A stretch of DNA of 64,000 nucleotides, taken from NCBI RefSeq assembly GCF_000024005.1, contig NC_013132.1, positions 2,598,001-2,662,000 of the forward strand. The letters run 5' to 3'. Of the stretch, positions 8,224-16,639 are shown piece by piece. The notes beneath the pieces are model-generated. The model did no database searches. It worked only from the letters and a program-made list of their open reading frames with translations, and was not told the origin of the DNA. How positions within the stretch are numbered: position 1 is the first letter of the stretch; each line of letters begins with the position of its first letter. The stretch is from Chitinophaga pinensis DSM 2588. GTDB lineage: Bacteria; Bacteroidota; Bacteroidia; Chitinophagales; Chitinophagaceae. A program made the position numbers and the translations under genes.

Positions 8224-8630
8224 CTGATTTACTTCATCAGGGACATATCTGCTGCAAAACAAAGATTTTGCCGGCTCCTCCATTGTTGTTACATTTAAAT
8301 GTAAGATTTACAATTAATATTTGATGACCTCCATCCTGCACAGATTTGTATACCGGCAGGCTTCTACAGAACCAATAGCATTGTAGCGGGCTATCTGAAA
8401 AAATGACTGTACAGGTATATGCATGAACAGGTATTTGTGCTGGCGTAATGATATTTCCACAGGATAATATGCTGCTTAAAATGACTCATTCGAAGAAGTG
8501 ACGAACAAGCGACGGCGAAGCGACGAATCTATGACGAATAAGCGATATAGCCGGAGCCCATAGCTGAAAGACCCATCTCCCATACCTCCGCGCGAAGAAC
8601 CCTAATATTTTATCATTATAAATCTCACGT
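8224..8630. other. 407-bp intergenic region with short-unit repeats
   Basis: No intact gene is seen. A minus-strand frame is open for about 83 codons up to a TGA near 8275 region (contains HQILIVNLTFKC) but has no start codon, so it is at best a relic. At about 8490-8545 the sequence is built from repeated GACGAA and AGCGAC-like hexamers. The promoter of the GH5 gene should lie near 8600-8625 (TATTTTAT, imperfect -7). Confidence 0.35.
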
Positions 8631-10106
8631 ATGAAAAGAAAAATCCCCCTTCTTGCATTTGCAGCTATGCTGCTGTTTGCCTGTAAAAAAGACATTGAAG
8701 ACAGCGCAGCCTGTGCTTTACCTATTCCTTCTACCGCAGCCGTATCAGCAGCAGCCCTGCCTTCTTCAGATTTTAAAGGCGTTAACTGGGCGGATACCCG
8801 GGATAATTTTGCGGATGATGAGCTGGTCTTGTCGGGTACCACTATCAATGACAGCTATGCGACTATTCAGACGAAGGCCGATTATATACTGAGCGGTTTT
8901 CAGACAGCGGGCGCCAATACCGTGCGGCTGCCTGTCAACCCTCCTACGGTGCTGGGCACCTGGTGGCAGGCATATAAAGGCGCTGTTGACAAAGCCAGCG
9001 CTAAAAATATGAAAGTCTTACTGGCGTATTGGGAGGGTGCTTCCTCACGCAATGGACTGATTGATAATACGACTACTTTCTGGCAGATGTGGGATGCGGT
9101 CATCGCTGCTTACCGGTCCAATCCGCTGATCTATTTTGAGGTCTTTAATGAGCCGCATGGGTATAGTGCGACAGACCTGCTGACCTTGTACAATCAGTTC
9201 GTAACAAGGTATCCGGGTGTGCCTAAGAACAGGTTTATACTCGATGGTACCGGATATTCCACCGGTGTAAATACTGTGGGAGCAGATACCCGTTTTGACA
9301 GCTGTATGCTTTCTTTCCATGATTACACCTGGTTTGAAAGCAGTAAAACGACAACTGCCGACTGGGAGCAACCGGTTAAATCGCTGGCTTATCCTGGCAG
9401 GACGATTGTCACGGAATTTGGTACCGTGATGACAGATGGTACTAATTATACCGGCGCACCAGGATCAAATGTGAATAACACGTATCTGCAGGGAATGACG
9501 AATTCGCTACGCGAACTGGGTGTTGGTTGTGTATACTGGCCCGGTCTGAGAACAGGCGATACTTACAGCATGTTTACCGCTAATGGCACATCCCTTGCTA
9601 CTAATAATAATTCAGGTTTAACCCGTTTAAAATATGCCTGGGGAACCGGCACAATTACGCCTCCTTATGCATCATTTACAGCAGGCGTTTATTATAAAGT
9701 CATCAATAAACATAGTGGTAAATCACTGGAAGTATATAACCAGCTGACTACTAACGGCGCTACGATTGATCAGTGGGATTACTGGGGAGGTAACAGTCAG
9801 CAATGGTCATTTAATGCATTAGGTAATAATTACTTTTCTATAATAAACAGAAATAGTGCTAAATCCCTGGATGTGAATGGTCAATCTACCGTCGCAGGAG
9901 CAGCAATTGTGCAATGGGACTACTGGGCCGGCAACAATCAGCAATGGCAGATTGTTGATATAGGTTTTGGTTATTACAAGTTATTAAACAGGAACAGCGG
10001 TTTCTCATTGGATGTCAATGGTCAGTCAACAGCCAACGGAGGTAATGTGATTCAGTGGAACTGGAATAGTGGTGCTAATCAGCAATGGCAGATCGCAGCG
10101 CCTTGA
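8631..10106 (+). CDS. GH5 family glycoside hydrolase lipoprotein with ricin-type lectin domain
   Basis: The 491-residue protein has a lipoprotein signal (lipid Cys18 in LLFAC) followed by KKDIED, an acidic stretch of the kind linked to surface export of Bacteroidota lipoproteins. Residues about 47-335 form a GH5-like TIM barrel: GVNW at the start, NTVRLPV, acid/base Glu174 in FNEPHG, HDYTW, and nucleophile Glu262 in VTEFG. Residues about 348-491 form a ricin B-type lectin/CBM13-like trefoil with three QQW motifs (SQQWSF, NQQWQI, NQQWQI), each after a KSLDV-like strand. It is a retaining beta-glycanase, probably acting on cellulose, mannan or another beta-glucan; the substrate cannot be told from sequence. 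It stands alone. Confidence 0.9.
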   Translation: MKRKIPLLAFAAMLLFACKKDIEDSAACALPIPSTAAVSAAALPSSDFKGVNWADTRDNFADDELVLSGTTINDSYATIQTKADYILSGFQTAGANTVRLPVNPPTVLGTWWQAYKGAVDKASAKNMKVLLAYWEGASSRNGLIDNTTTFWQMWDAVIAAYRSNPLIYFEVFNEPHGYSATDLLTLYNQFVTRYPGVPKNRFILDGTGYSTGVNTVGADTRFDSCMLSFHDYTWFESSKTTTADWEQPVKSLAYPGRTIVTEFGTVMTDGTNYTGAPGSNVNNTYLQGMTNSLRELGVGCVYWPGLRTGDTYSMFTANGTSLATNNNSGLTRLKYAWGTGTITPPYASFTAGVYYKVINKHSGKSLEVYNQLTTNGATIDQWDYWGGNSQQWSFNALGNNYFSIINRNSAKSLDVNGQSTVAGAAIVQWDYWAGNNQQWQIVDIGFGYYKLLNRNSGFSLDVNGQSTANGGNVIQWNWNSGANQQWQIAAP

Positions 10107-10133
10107 TTGTAAAAGGTTGTTATCCAATACTGG

Positions 10134-10167
10134 AAGAGGCTGTCCTCCGATGACGGGACAGCCTCTT
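10134..10167 (+). terminator. terminator of the GH5 gene
   Basis: A perfect 12-bp stem AAGAGGCTGTCC/GGACAGCCTCTT around a 10-nt loop, followed by TTTC, lies 28 bp after the stop codon. Confidence 0.75.
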
Positions 10168-10219
10168 TTCTTATTTCCGGGACATCAAATAAAGAACCGC
10201 TGACATATTAATACTTTAC

Positions 10220-10227
10220 TATTTTTG
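10220..10227 (+). promoter_or_regulatory. promoter -7 element TATTTTTG for the TraB/GumN gene
   Basis: This exact TAnnTTTG match ends only 5 bp before the chosen ATG at 10233. If it is used, the transcript would begin almost at the start codon (leaderless). Confidence 0.45.
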
Positions 10228-10232
10228 TGTAT

Positions 10233-13200
10233 ATGTTAGTATCCTACACTTATCCCCGGCACCTCAAAACCGGTTTCTTTTCCCGCATTACATGGTCTGT
10301 ACTGCTTGCACTGTTACTATCACCATTTCTGCTCCAGGCACAGCATACAAAGCGGCCTGACTATCAGCTGCTCTGGCGTATAGAAGCGCCCGGGGTAAGC
10401 ACGCCTTCCTATCTGTTTGGTACAATGCACCTGACGGAAAAGCGGGTGTTTGATTTTAGTGATTCGGTGTTGCTCGCATTGCGTGGTGCAGATGCATTTG
10501 CCATGGAGATCGATCTTGATTCTGTTATGGCATACATGCTTTCTCCTGCTGGTCCCTTGCGCGATACTGTTAACTACATGCGTAAAATACTGACACCTGC
10601 AGAATACAGATTTGTGGATAGTCTGGTAATAAAGAAGTCAGGCGCTCCTATTGCGCAGCTGAATCTGAAAAGGCTCTGGTTTGTGGAAAAGCTGTTGCTG
10701 GATGAAGATGAAGTGATTAACAAAACAGCCGGTACGGGTGCAAAGGCAGAGAATATATTCCTGGATGGATGGCTGCATCAGAAAGCGACATTTATGGGGA
10801 AGCCGGTGCATAGTCTTGAACGATTGGAGAACCAGCTTTATTTCATGAGTGCCGATGTAACAACCTTACAAAAAGAGATCTTTCTTGAAAGTGTCGGTTA
10901 TCAGCTTGGGGTCAATGAAAGACCCGCAGAAAAGGAGTTATTTGATGCGAGGGTAAGTTTCCTGGATTCGCTTGTAAATCTCTATTATGCCGGTGATCCG
11001 CAACGGATGTACAATCTGGTGGACAAGTCAAAGGAAGATGATATGGGACCAGGTTTAGGTAAGCGTAATGTTGAAATGGCAGCTAACCTGGCTACACTGA
11101 TGAAAGGTAAAAGTGTGTTTGCTGCTGTTGGCGCTGCACACCTCTCGGGTGATATGGGTCTGATCACGCTCCTGCGTGCCAAAGGGTTCAGCGTGAATCC
11201 GGTGAGAGCTACTTTTACAGGTATGGCGCAACGTGAGCGGCAAAGGCTGGATAGTGTGAAAGGATACACACTCAACAGGATGGCAGATGGATATAGCGTT
11301 GTATTTCCCGGCGTACCTATTGCTTATCCTATTCCTAATATGAACCGGAAAATGTATGTAGGGACTAACGATAATGAAGCTGCATTTTCCCTGTCAATGG
11401 ATCTGCCACAACTGGATAAGAATGAAAAGGAACTGGTGGATATGCTTATCGCGAATATGGCAGCACAGGGTAAAGCGGAACTGAAAAAGTCATATCCGAT
11501 TGTTTACAGAGATATCCCGGGTACGGAGGCTTTGATGATGCAGGGGAAGCTACCTTTTCATATGCGTCTGTTTATTCGTAATAACAGAGCTTTTATTTTT
11601 ATGTATGGATCGGATGGGACTGACAGCATTGCGCGGAAAGAGTTTTTTAAATCTGTCCGCTTCTATGATGTTGTACGTGCGGTAAGTGTATATGATACCC
11701 TGTATCGTCCGGAGCTGGGCTTTTCTGCGCTTATGCCTTCGGATGCTAATTATGTGAAAGCTGATCATAAAGGAGAGACACGTCCGGTAGAAGCGTATAC
11801 CGCACTGGATGATGCGAACCGCATTTCATATGTACTGCGTATTGAGAAAATGAAGTCGGGTTATTACAATACAGATGATGCAGCAGCTTTGGCCGGTATC
11901 CGTACAGTGTTGCTCAGGCAGGACTCTACTTTACAACTGATTGATTCTACCATGACGAGAAAAGACGGTTATGCTTACTTTAAACTGCTGTATCGTCATA
12001 CGAGCGGGTATATGTCCCGCCTGCATTTTATATCCAGGGGCAACCTGGCTTATAGCCTGCTTTGTACCTATGATGGCGAGAGCAAAGACAGTAGTTACTG
12101 GAGAGGTTTCCTGGATGGTTTCAGGATATTGCCGGTGCAGGCACAGGAACTGAAGACATCTTTTACTGCAGCTGACAGTAGTTTTACGATTAGTGGTCCG
12201 GAGCCGTTTACTTTCTATGGTCATGATAAAGCAGTAACGGTTTCTGATGATGTCTATGCGGCACTGGATAGTGCTTCTTTCTCTTCTTACATTGTAACGG
12301 TGAACAAGTATTCACGTTACCATAGCGGTGATCCGGATAGCCTGATGAAGACATTCCTTCATCCTGAAGATTCTTCTTTAGTGGTAGCAGATTACAGAAA
12401 ATCAGTCTTAAGCGGATGGCCGGTATATGATACAGAATTGAAATCATTGAACACGAATCTGCGGTCATACAGAAGAGTGATTGTTGTAGGCCATGTCATG
12501 TATTGTTTGTCCGCAATTGTTCCTGAAGAAGTAGTCGGCACCGGCCGTGCGCAACAGTTCTTTGATTCTTTCCGTCCCGGTAAGAAAGAACAGGCGACTA
12601 CATTGAAGATCGGAGATAAGAAATTATCGGTGTTATTGGCAGATCTGCAGAGTACGGATACGACGGCTTTCAAAGAGGCCAGTGAATACCTGGTTTATAT
12701 GCATCCTGATAGTCTGGATAAAAGCATTATTTTAAAAGCATTACAAAGTCCGTTCCCGCTGGATACTGCTGGTTACAGAAGCGTACAGTTGCTGGTGAAT
12801 CTGGAGGAAATGGCAGATGATACAATTGTAGCAGCTGCGGAGCATTTGTTTACGATGGTAAAGGATACAGGGTTACGTATCGAATTATTGAGTTTCCTCA
12901 GCGGCCTGTCGCTGGATACGGCTATGCAGACGTTCATCCGTCTGGCAGCGGCAATACCGGAGGATAATGAGATCAATGATAATATTTTTTCTTACGCGAT
13001 GGAAGACAATGGTATGCAGGAGAAATATCTGCCGGCTATTATTGCGGCGGCAGAAAAATCTGGTAGCATCCTGCAACAGTTTGTTGTTCATTTCAATGAA
13101 GATTCCATATGGAAGGCGCCGTGTTTTGCGAAGTATGGTCTGGAGAAACTGGTGCCGGGTATGGTGCGCTTACTGGATCGTCAGTTGAAGGCATGGGATG

Positions 13201-13823
13201 CTGATCAGAAGGAGAATGGCGGTTTTGTATGGCTGAGTCGTGTACTGGCAACCGGTAATACACTTTCCTTACCAGGCATACCGGTGAAGGCAGATGCCGT
13301 TTTCTCTAAATTGCTGCCGGATTCTATTCCTGCTATCAGTGCATTCGCTGCACGTGGATTGATTAATCATGGTATCAAAATAAATGATAAAGTGCTCAAA
13401 GAAATTCTCAACGATGATGCTGTGGGTTACTCATTCATTGTTGATGTTGAAAGCGATCAGCATATGTCGCAGATTCAGCATCTGTTGACACAGGAGTTAA
13501 TTGGCCGTGCTTATCTTGCCTATAACATGGAGGAATACAATGCAGATGCCCCTATCGAACAGGTGAGCCGTATAAAAGTGCAGATTGATAATAAACCTGC
13601 TGTATGGATTACCTTGTATAGTTACAAAAGTCTCGATGATGAATTATCATATATATTCAGCGGACCACAACCACTGGATCCGTCAAAGTTCAACACCAAA
13701 CCTGATCTGTTCTATCCGCTGGAGGATGTAGAGAAAGTAAAGAATAAGAAAGAGCTGACCGCTGAAGCGATCAGGGCTTATAAAAAATACCTTGCGCCGC
13801 CTTTATTGGCAGATGAATATTAA
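10233..13823 (+). CDS. exported TraB/GumN family protein with very long C-terminal region
   Basis: I start at ATG 10233 rather than the GTG two codons earlier. Residues about 13-37 form a signal peptide ending LLQAQ. Residues about 44-320 are a TraB/GumN domain: SYLFGTMHL (59-67), AFAMEIDLD, a conserved RNVEMA, and near the end FAAVGAAHLSGDMGLITLLRAKGF, the second GxxH motif. This family has a putative metallo-hydrolase fold with the paired GTxH/GxxH histidines. The remaining 850 or so residues have no family I can name; the middle is beta-rich with repeated YSVVFPGVP-type modules and the last 400 residues are helical and HEAT-like. Typical TraB/GumN proteins are about 300 residues, so this is an unusually large fusion. 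It is probably periplasmic. Confidence 0.85.
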   Translation: MLVSYTYPRHLKTGFFSRITWSVLLALLLSPFLLQAQHTKRPDYQLLWRIEAPGVSTPSYLFGTMHLTEKRVFDFSDSVLLALRGADAFAMEIDLDSVMAYMLSPAGPLRDTVNYMRKILTPAEYRFVDSLVIKKSGAPIAQLNLKRLWFVEKLLLDEDEVINKTAGTGAKAENIFLDGWLHQKATFMGKPVHSLERLENQLYFMSADVTTLQKEIFLESVGYQLGVNERPAEKELFDARVSFLDSLVNLYYAGDPQRMYNLVDKSKEDDMGPGLGKRNVEMAANLATLMKGKSVFAAVGAAHLSGDMGLITLLRAKGFSVNPVRATFTGMAQRERQRLDSVKGYTLNRMADGYSVVFPGVPIAYPIPNMNRKMYVGTNDNEAAFSLSMDLPQLDKNEKELVDMLIANMAAQGKAELKKSYPIVYRDIPGTEALMMQGKLPFHMRLFIRNNRAFIFMYGSDGTDSIARKEFFKSVRFYDVVRAVSVYDTLYRPELGFSALMPSDANYVKADHKGETRPVEAYTALDDANRISYVLRIEKMKSGYYNTDDAAALAGIRTVLLRQDSTLQLIDSTMTRKDGYAYFKLLYRHTSGYMSRLHFISRGNLAYSLLCTYDGESKDSSYWRGFLDGFRILPVQAQELKTSFTAADSSFTISGPEPFTFYGHDKAVTVSDDVYAALDSASFSSYIVTVNKYSRYHSGDPDSLMKTFLHPEDSSLVVADYRKSVLSGWPVYDTELKSLNTNLRSYRRVIVVGHVMYCLSAIVPEEVVGTGRAQQFFDSFRPGKKEQATTLKIGDKKLSVLLADLQSTDTTAFKEASEYLVYMHPDSLDKSIILKALQSPFPLDTAGYRSVQLLVNLEEMADDTIVAAAEHLFTMVKDTGLRIELLSFLSGLSLDTAMQTFIRLAAAIPEDNEINDNIFSYAMEDNGMQEKYLPAIIAAAEKSGSILQQFVVHFNEDSIWKAPCFAKYGLEKLVPGMVRLLDRQLKAWDADQKENGGFVWLSRVLATGNTLSLPGIPVKADAVFSKLLPDSIPAISAFAARGLINHGIKINDKVLKEILNDDAVGYSFIVDVESDQHMSQIQHLLTQELIGRAYLAYNMEEYNADAPIEQVSRIKVQIDNKPAVWITLYSYKSLDDELSYIFSGPQPLDPSKFNTKPDLFYPLEDVEKVKNKKELTAEAIRAYKKYLAPPLLADEY

Positions 13824-13851
13824 CAGATCGAATTAGTTATCTAGTGAATGG

Positions 13852-13873
13852 TCCCCCGGCGATAACCGGGGGA
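13852..13873 (+). terminator. terminator of the TraB/GumN gene
   Basis: A perfect 8-bp GC stem TCCCCCGG/CCGGGGGA around a 6-nt loop, followed by TTTTTAT, lies 28 bp after the stop codon. Confidence 0.8.
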
Positions 13874-13921
13874 TTTTTATATATATCCGCCCTTTTTTTT
13901 CGTTAACTTTAAATAAAAACG

Positions 13922-15004
13922 ATGGAAAACAGAGGGCTGCTTTTTATCCCCGATATAAGTGGCTTTACCCGTTTCGTGAATGAGATCGAACTTGAACATA
14001 GCCATCATATTATTCAACAGCTGCTGGAAGTATTGATCAATGCTAATCAGGCCGGGTTCGAGATATCCGAAATAGAAGGAGATGCCATTTTGTTTTATAA
14101 GTTCGGTGCCCCACTTGAACTGGAAGTATTGTATAAACAGGTGGAAAGAATGTTCTGTGAATTCCACCGTCACCTCAACGCTTACGATCAACGTAAAATA
14201 TGTCAGTGTCACGCCTGTGTGGCTGCTGTTAATCTCACGTTGAAAGTAATCACACACTATGGGGAGTTTACCACCTACCAGGTGAAAAACTTCAGTAAAC
14301 TGATCGGGAAGGATGTGATTGTAGCACACCAGTTATTGAAAAATGATATTGCAGAACATGAATACTGGCTTGTTACAGATAAGCTTTTCAGAGATGACTC
14401 CCGACCGGATCTGGCTTCCTGGATGAAATGGAATACGAGTCATAAAGAGACAGAGACGGGTAATGTACTGTTCCATTACACGCAGCTGGGAGAATTGAGA
14501 AAGCAATTACCACCTGAACCGGATCCTCAGCTGGAATTGTCTGGTAAAGTGAAGGTGTTTTCTGTATCAAAAGAATATGACGTTGATATCAAAACCCTGA
14601 TATATACTGTTGTGCATTTTGAGTTTCGTCATCTCTGGCAGGTGGGGTTGAAAGCAGTGGATGAAGTAGAACATTTCCTGCCTGGCGTTGGAAGCCGTCA
14701 CCGGCATGTAATGAATAGCGGGAAAGAAGTATTGATGTATACCAGCAGCTTTTCCTATGATCCGGAAGATAAGGTGGTATTCAGTGAGACAGAGGAAAAA
14801 AGGAAAAGGGCTACTTATTACACGGTAGAAAAAATAAACGATCATAAAGCCAGACTAACCCTGGATTATTACCTGCGTAAGCACGCCATTAATGAATTCG
14901 TTTTTAAATTCACAGAGAAAGCAACACTTGAAGCTGATCTGCGAAAGTCCCTGGACAATCTCGTGCCGATTATTATGAATATGAAATTGCCCCTGGAGTT
15001 CTGA
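13922..15004 (+). CDS. DUF2652 protein, cyclase-homology-like with SRPBCC-like tail
   Basis: The 360-residue cytosolic protein starts MENRGLLFIPDISGFTRFV and continues with EIEGDAILFYKFG. These are the two aspartate-containing strands of the class III nucleotidyl cyclase fold (DISGFT and GDAIL), and residues about 1-160 match DUF2652. Residues about 195-340 look like an SRPBCC/START-type lipid-binding domain (VKVFSVSKEYDV, RHVMNSGKEVLMYTSSF, ARLTLDYYL). Whether it makes a cyclic nucleotide is unknown. A conserved CQCHAC cysteine cluster at about residues 98-103 is a possible metal or redox site. TAACTTTA, one base off the -7 consensus, lies 9 to 16 bp before the start. Confidence 0.85.
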   Translation: MENRGLLFIPDISGFTRFVNEIELEHSHHIIQQLLEVLINANQAGFEISEIEGDAILFYKFGAPLELEVLYKQVERMFCEFHRHLNAYDQRKICQCHACVAAVNLTLKVITHYGEFTTYQVKNFSKLIGKDVIVAHQLLKNDIAEHEYWLVTDKLFRDDSRPDLASWMKWNTSHKETETGNVLFHYTQLGELRKQLPPEPDPQLELSGKVKVFSVSKEYDVDIKTLIYTVVHFEFRHLWQVGLKAVDEVEHFLPGVGSRHRHVMNSGKEVLMYTSSFSYDPEDKVVFSETEEKRKRATYYTVEKINDHKARLTLDYYLRKHAINEFVFKFTEKATLEADLRKSLDNLVPIIMNMKLPLEF

Positions 15005-15166
15005 TCACAGCTTGTTTTTAATACCTGGTCTTTGGGGTTTATATCGTTATCGATAAAATGTACATAACGATGGGTTACCAGATCTTTCTACAATAGCGTA
15101 AATGCCGATATGTTTTTTCGTGTAAGTTAATATGTATTAAATAACTATACAGCGATATGAATTGCG

Positions 15167-15213
15167 CATGAGGCATGAGGAAGGGAGACTTGCTCCATTC
15201 CTCACGCCTCATG
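15167..15213. repeat. long imperfect hairpin of ATGAGG units
   Basis: The arms 15167-15182 and 15198-15213 pair over 16 bp with one mismatch around a 15-nt loop. The left arm contains ATGAGGC twice, so it is a tandem as well as an inverted repeat. It lies between the convergent DUF2652 gene and the small acidic gene and could act as a bidirectional terminator. Confidence 0.6.
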
Positions 15214-15229
15214 TATAATTTTATGGAAT

Positions 15230-15436
15230 TTATTTCTTCTCTTCCTTTTTTTTCACTGCTTCATCGTCTTCTCCGAAATTATCTTCGCCGATTTCTTCCA
15301 GTTTTTTGATGATGGTAGAAATCGGTCCTTCCATGTGCTCCTGTGGTTCCGGTCCTAGTGTTTCAGGATCAGGTTGTATACCGGCATCTTCATTTTTCTT
15401 TTTTACTTCCTTGTCTTTGGGATCATTGTTTATCAT
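15230..15436 (-). CDS. small highly charged protein of unknown function
   Basis: The 68-residue protein is rich in Glu, Asp, Lys and Pro (DPKDKEVKKKNEDAG, GPEPQEHMEGP) with one short amphipathic segment (STIIKKLEEIGEDNFGEDDE). It is predicted to be largely disordered. I do not recognise a family. The even codon use, clean start, and a hairpin right after the stop support a real gene. There is no signal peptide. Confidence 0.55.
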   Translation of the reverse strand: MINNDPKDKEVKKKNEDAGIQPDPETLGPEPQEHMEGPISTIIKKLEEIGEDNFGEDDEAVKKKEEKK

Positions 15437-15610
15437 GGCATTATAGGTTTATTGCAGTATACCTGTCAAAAAAATCATGCCAGTACAGACGCAACAATAT
15501 GAAGGATTGCCTGTTTCCCTGTGGCGGGTGTTAATGGCACACCAGACTGATGGTTTGAATTTCGTAATCATTGCATTGATATTCGCAAGCTGTGGAAATT
15601 CAGGTACGAT

Positions 15611-15618
15611 TACCTTTG
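15611..15618 (+). promoter_or_regulatory. promoter -7 element TACCTTTG for the SDR gene
   Basis: An exact TAnnTTTG match lying 29 bp before the ATG, leaving a leader of about 25 nt. Confidence 0.6.
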
Positions 15619-15646
15619 TTGTCAGCAATTTAAAACGTAAACATAT

Positions 15647-16375
15647 ATGAAATTAACAGGCAATAAAATTCTGATCACCGGTGGCGCCAGCGGCATCGGT
15701 CTTGGACTGACAGAGCGGTTTCTGCAGGAAGGTAATACGGTAATTGTTGTTAGCAGGAGAGAATCGGTATTAAAGGGAGTAAGCGATAAATTCCCTGCGG
15801 TAATCACCAAAGTTGGCGACTTATCCACAGAAGCGGGGAGAATTGCGCTTTTCAAATGGGTAGAAGAACAGCACAGTGATTTGAATGTCCTGGTGAATAA
15901 TGCCGGAGTTCAGCAATGGACGAATATTACGGATGCAGACTTTTATCAGCGTATAAAAGAAGAGATTGCTACGAATGTGGAAGCGCCGGTACACCTGACT
16001 GCCTTATTCAGTGGTTTGCCTTCTCTGAACGCGATTATGAATGTAACTTCCGGACTCGCTTTTGCACCTTTTACAAAAGTACCGGTATACAGTGCTACAA
16101 AGGCATTTTTCCATTCTTTTACCCTGTCCAGCCGTTACTTGTTGAAAAACAAGGGAATAGAGGTGATAGAAATTATCCCACCGGCTTTAAATACAGATCT
16201 GGGCGGAAAAGGGTTGCATGATGCGGCACCTCCGGTGAGCGACTTTATCGCAGCCATTTTTGCACAGTTGGCAGAAGGAAAAAAAGAGTTAACTTTTGGT
16301 TTCAGTGAAGCAATGGCGAAAGCTGGTCCGCAGGAAGTAGAGGCAGCTTTTAACAGGCTGAACCCGGCAGTATAG
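15647..16375 (+). CDS. short-chain dehydrogenase/reductase (DltE-like)
   Basis: The 242-residue classical SDR has the NAD(P)-binding loop TGGASGIG at 11-18, NNAG at 84-87, and the catalytic set Ser135, Tyr148 and Lys152 (VTSG, YSATK). VSRRES after strand 2 holds basic residues that favour NADPH. The ending and the IPPALNTDLGGKG segment resemble the DltE/YqjQ group of oxidoreductases of unknown substrate. It is a single gene with its own promoter and is followed by a long inverted repeat. Confidence 0.88.
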   Translation: MKLTGNKILITGGASGIGLGLTERFLQEGNTVIVVSRRESVLKGVSDKFPAVITKVGDLSTEAGRIALFKWVEEQHSDLNVLVNNAGVQQWTNITDADFYQRIKEEIATNVEAPVHLTALFSGLPSLNAIMNVTSGLAFAPFTKVPVYSATKAFFHSFTLSSRYLLKNKGIEVIEIIPPALNTDLGGKGLHDAAPPVSDFIAAIFAQLAEGKKELTFGFSEAMAKAGPQEVEAAFNRLNPAV

Positions 16376-16399
16376 ATCTGCTTTTATTATTACCTGGAT

Positions 16400-16479
16400 A
16401 TACTCAGACTATAGTTACGTTTCGTTGATCTTTCGTGTGTGAACGAAGCATTAATGAAGCATAACTATAGTCTGAGTAT
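16400..16479. repeat. perfect 18-bp inverted repeat with structured spacer
   Basis: The arms 16400-16417 and 16462-16479 are perfect complements (ATACTCAGACTATAGTTA and its reverse). The 44-nt spacer has its own smaller pair TTCGTT/AACGAA and a direct repeat of GAAGCAT. It lies 24 bp after the SDR stop, in a convergent intergenic region. No T-run follows directly. It looks like a dispersed repeat or structured RNA rather than a simple terminator. Confidence 0.7.
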
Positions 16480-16639
16480 TATATATTTATACTCACCTTG
16501 TCCTGAATGCCCCCTTTTGCCCCAAATTATTACTTTACATGCTTCATATACGACGCATATACGGGAAGTTTCCCTTTGAAGTGCCATTTTACACACGCTA
16601 TTATTATTAAGACAGCTGTTTTATGTGGATAACTAGTGC

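Noticed and set aside
8230..8490. Open minus-strand frame of about 83 codons with strand-like blocks (HQILIVNLTFKC)
   Set aside because: No start codon in the frame and no recognised family. The open stretch could be chance, so it is noted only as a possible relic.
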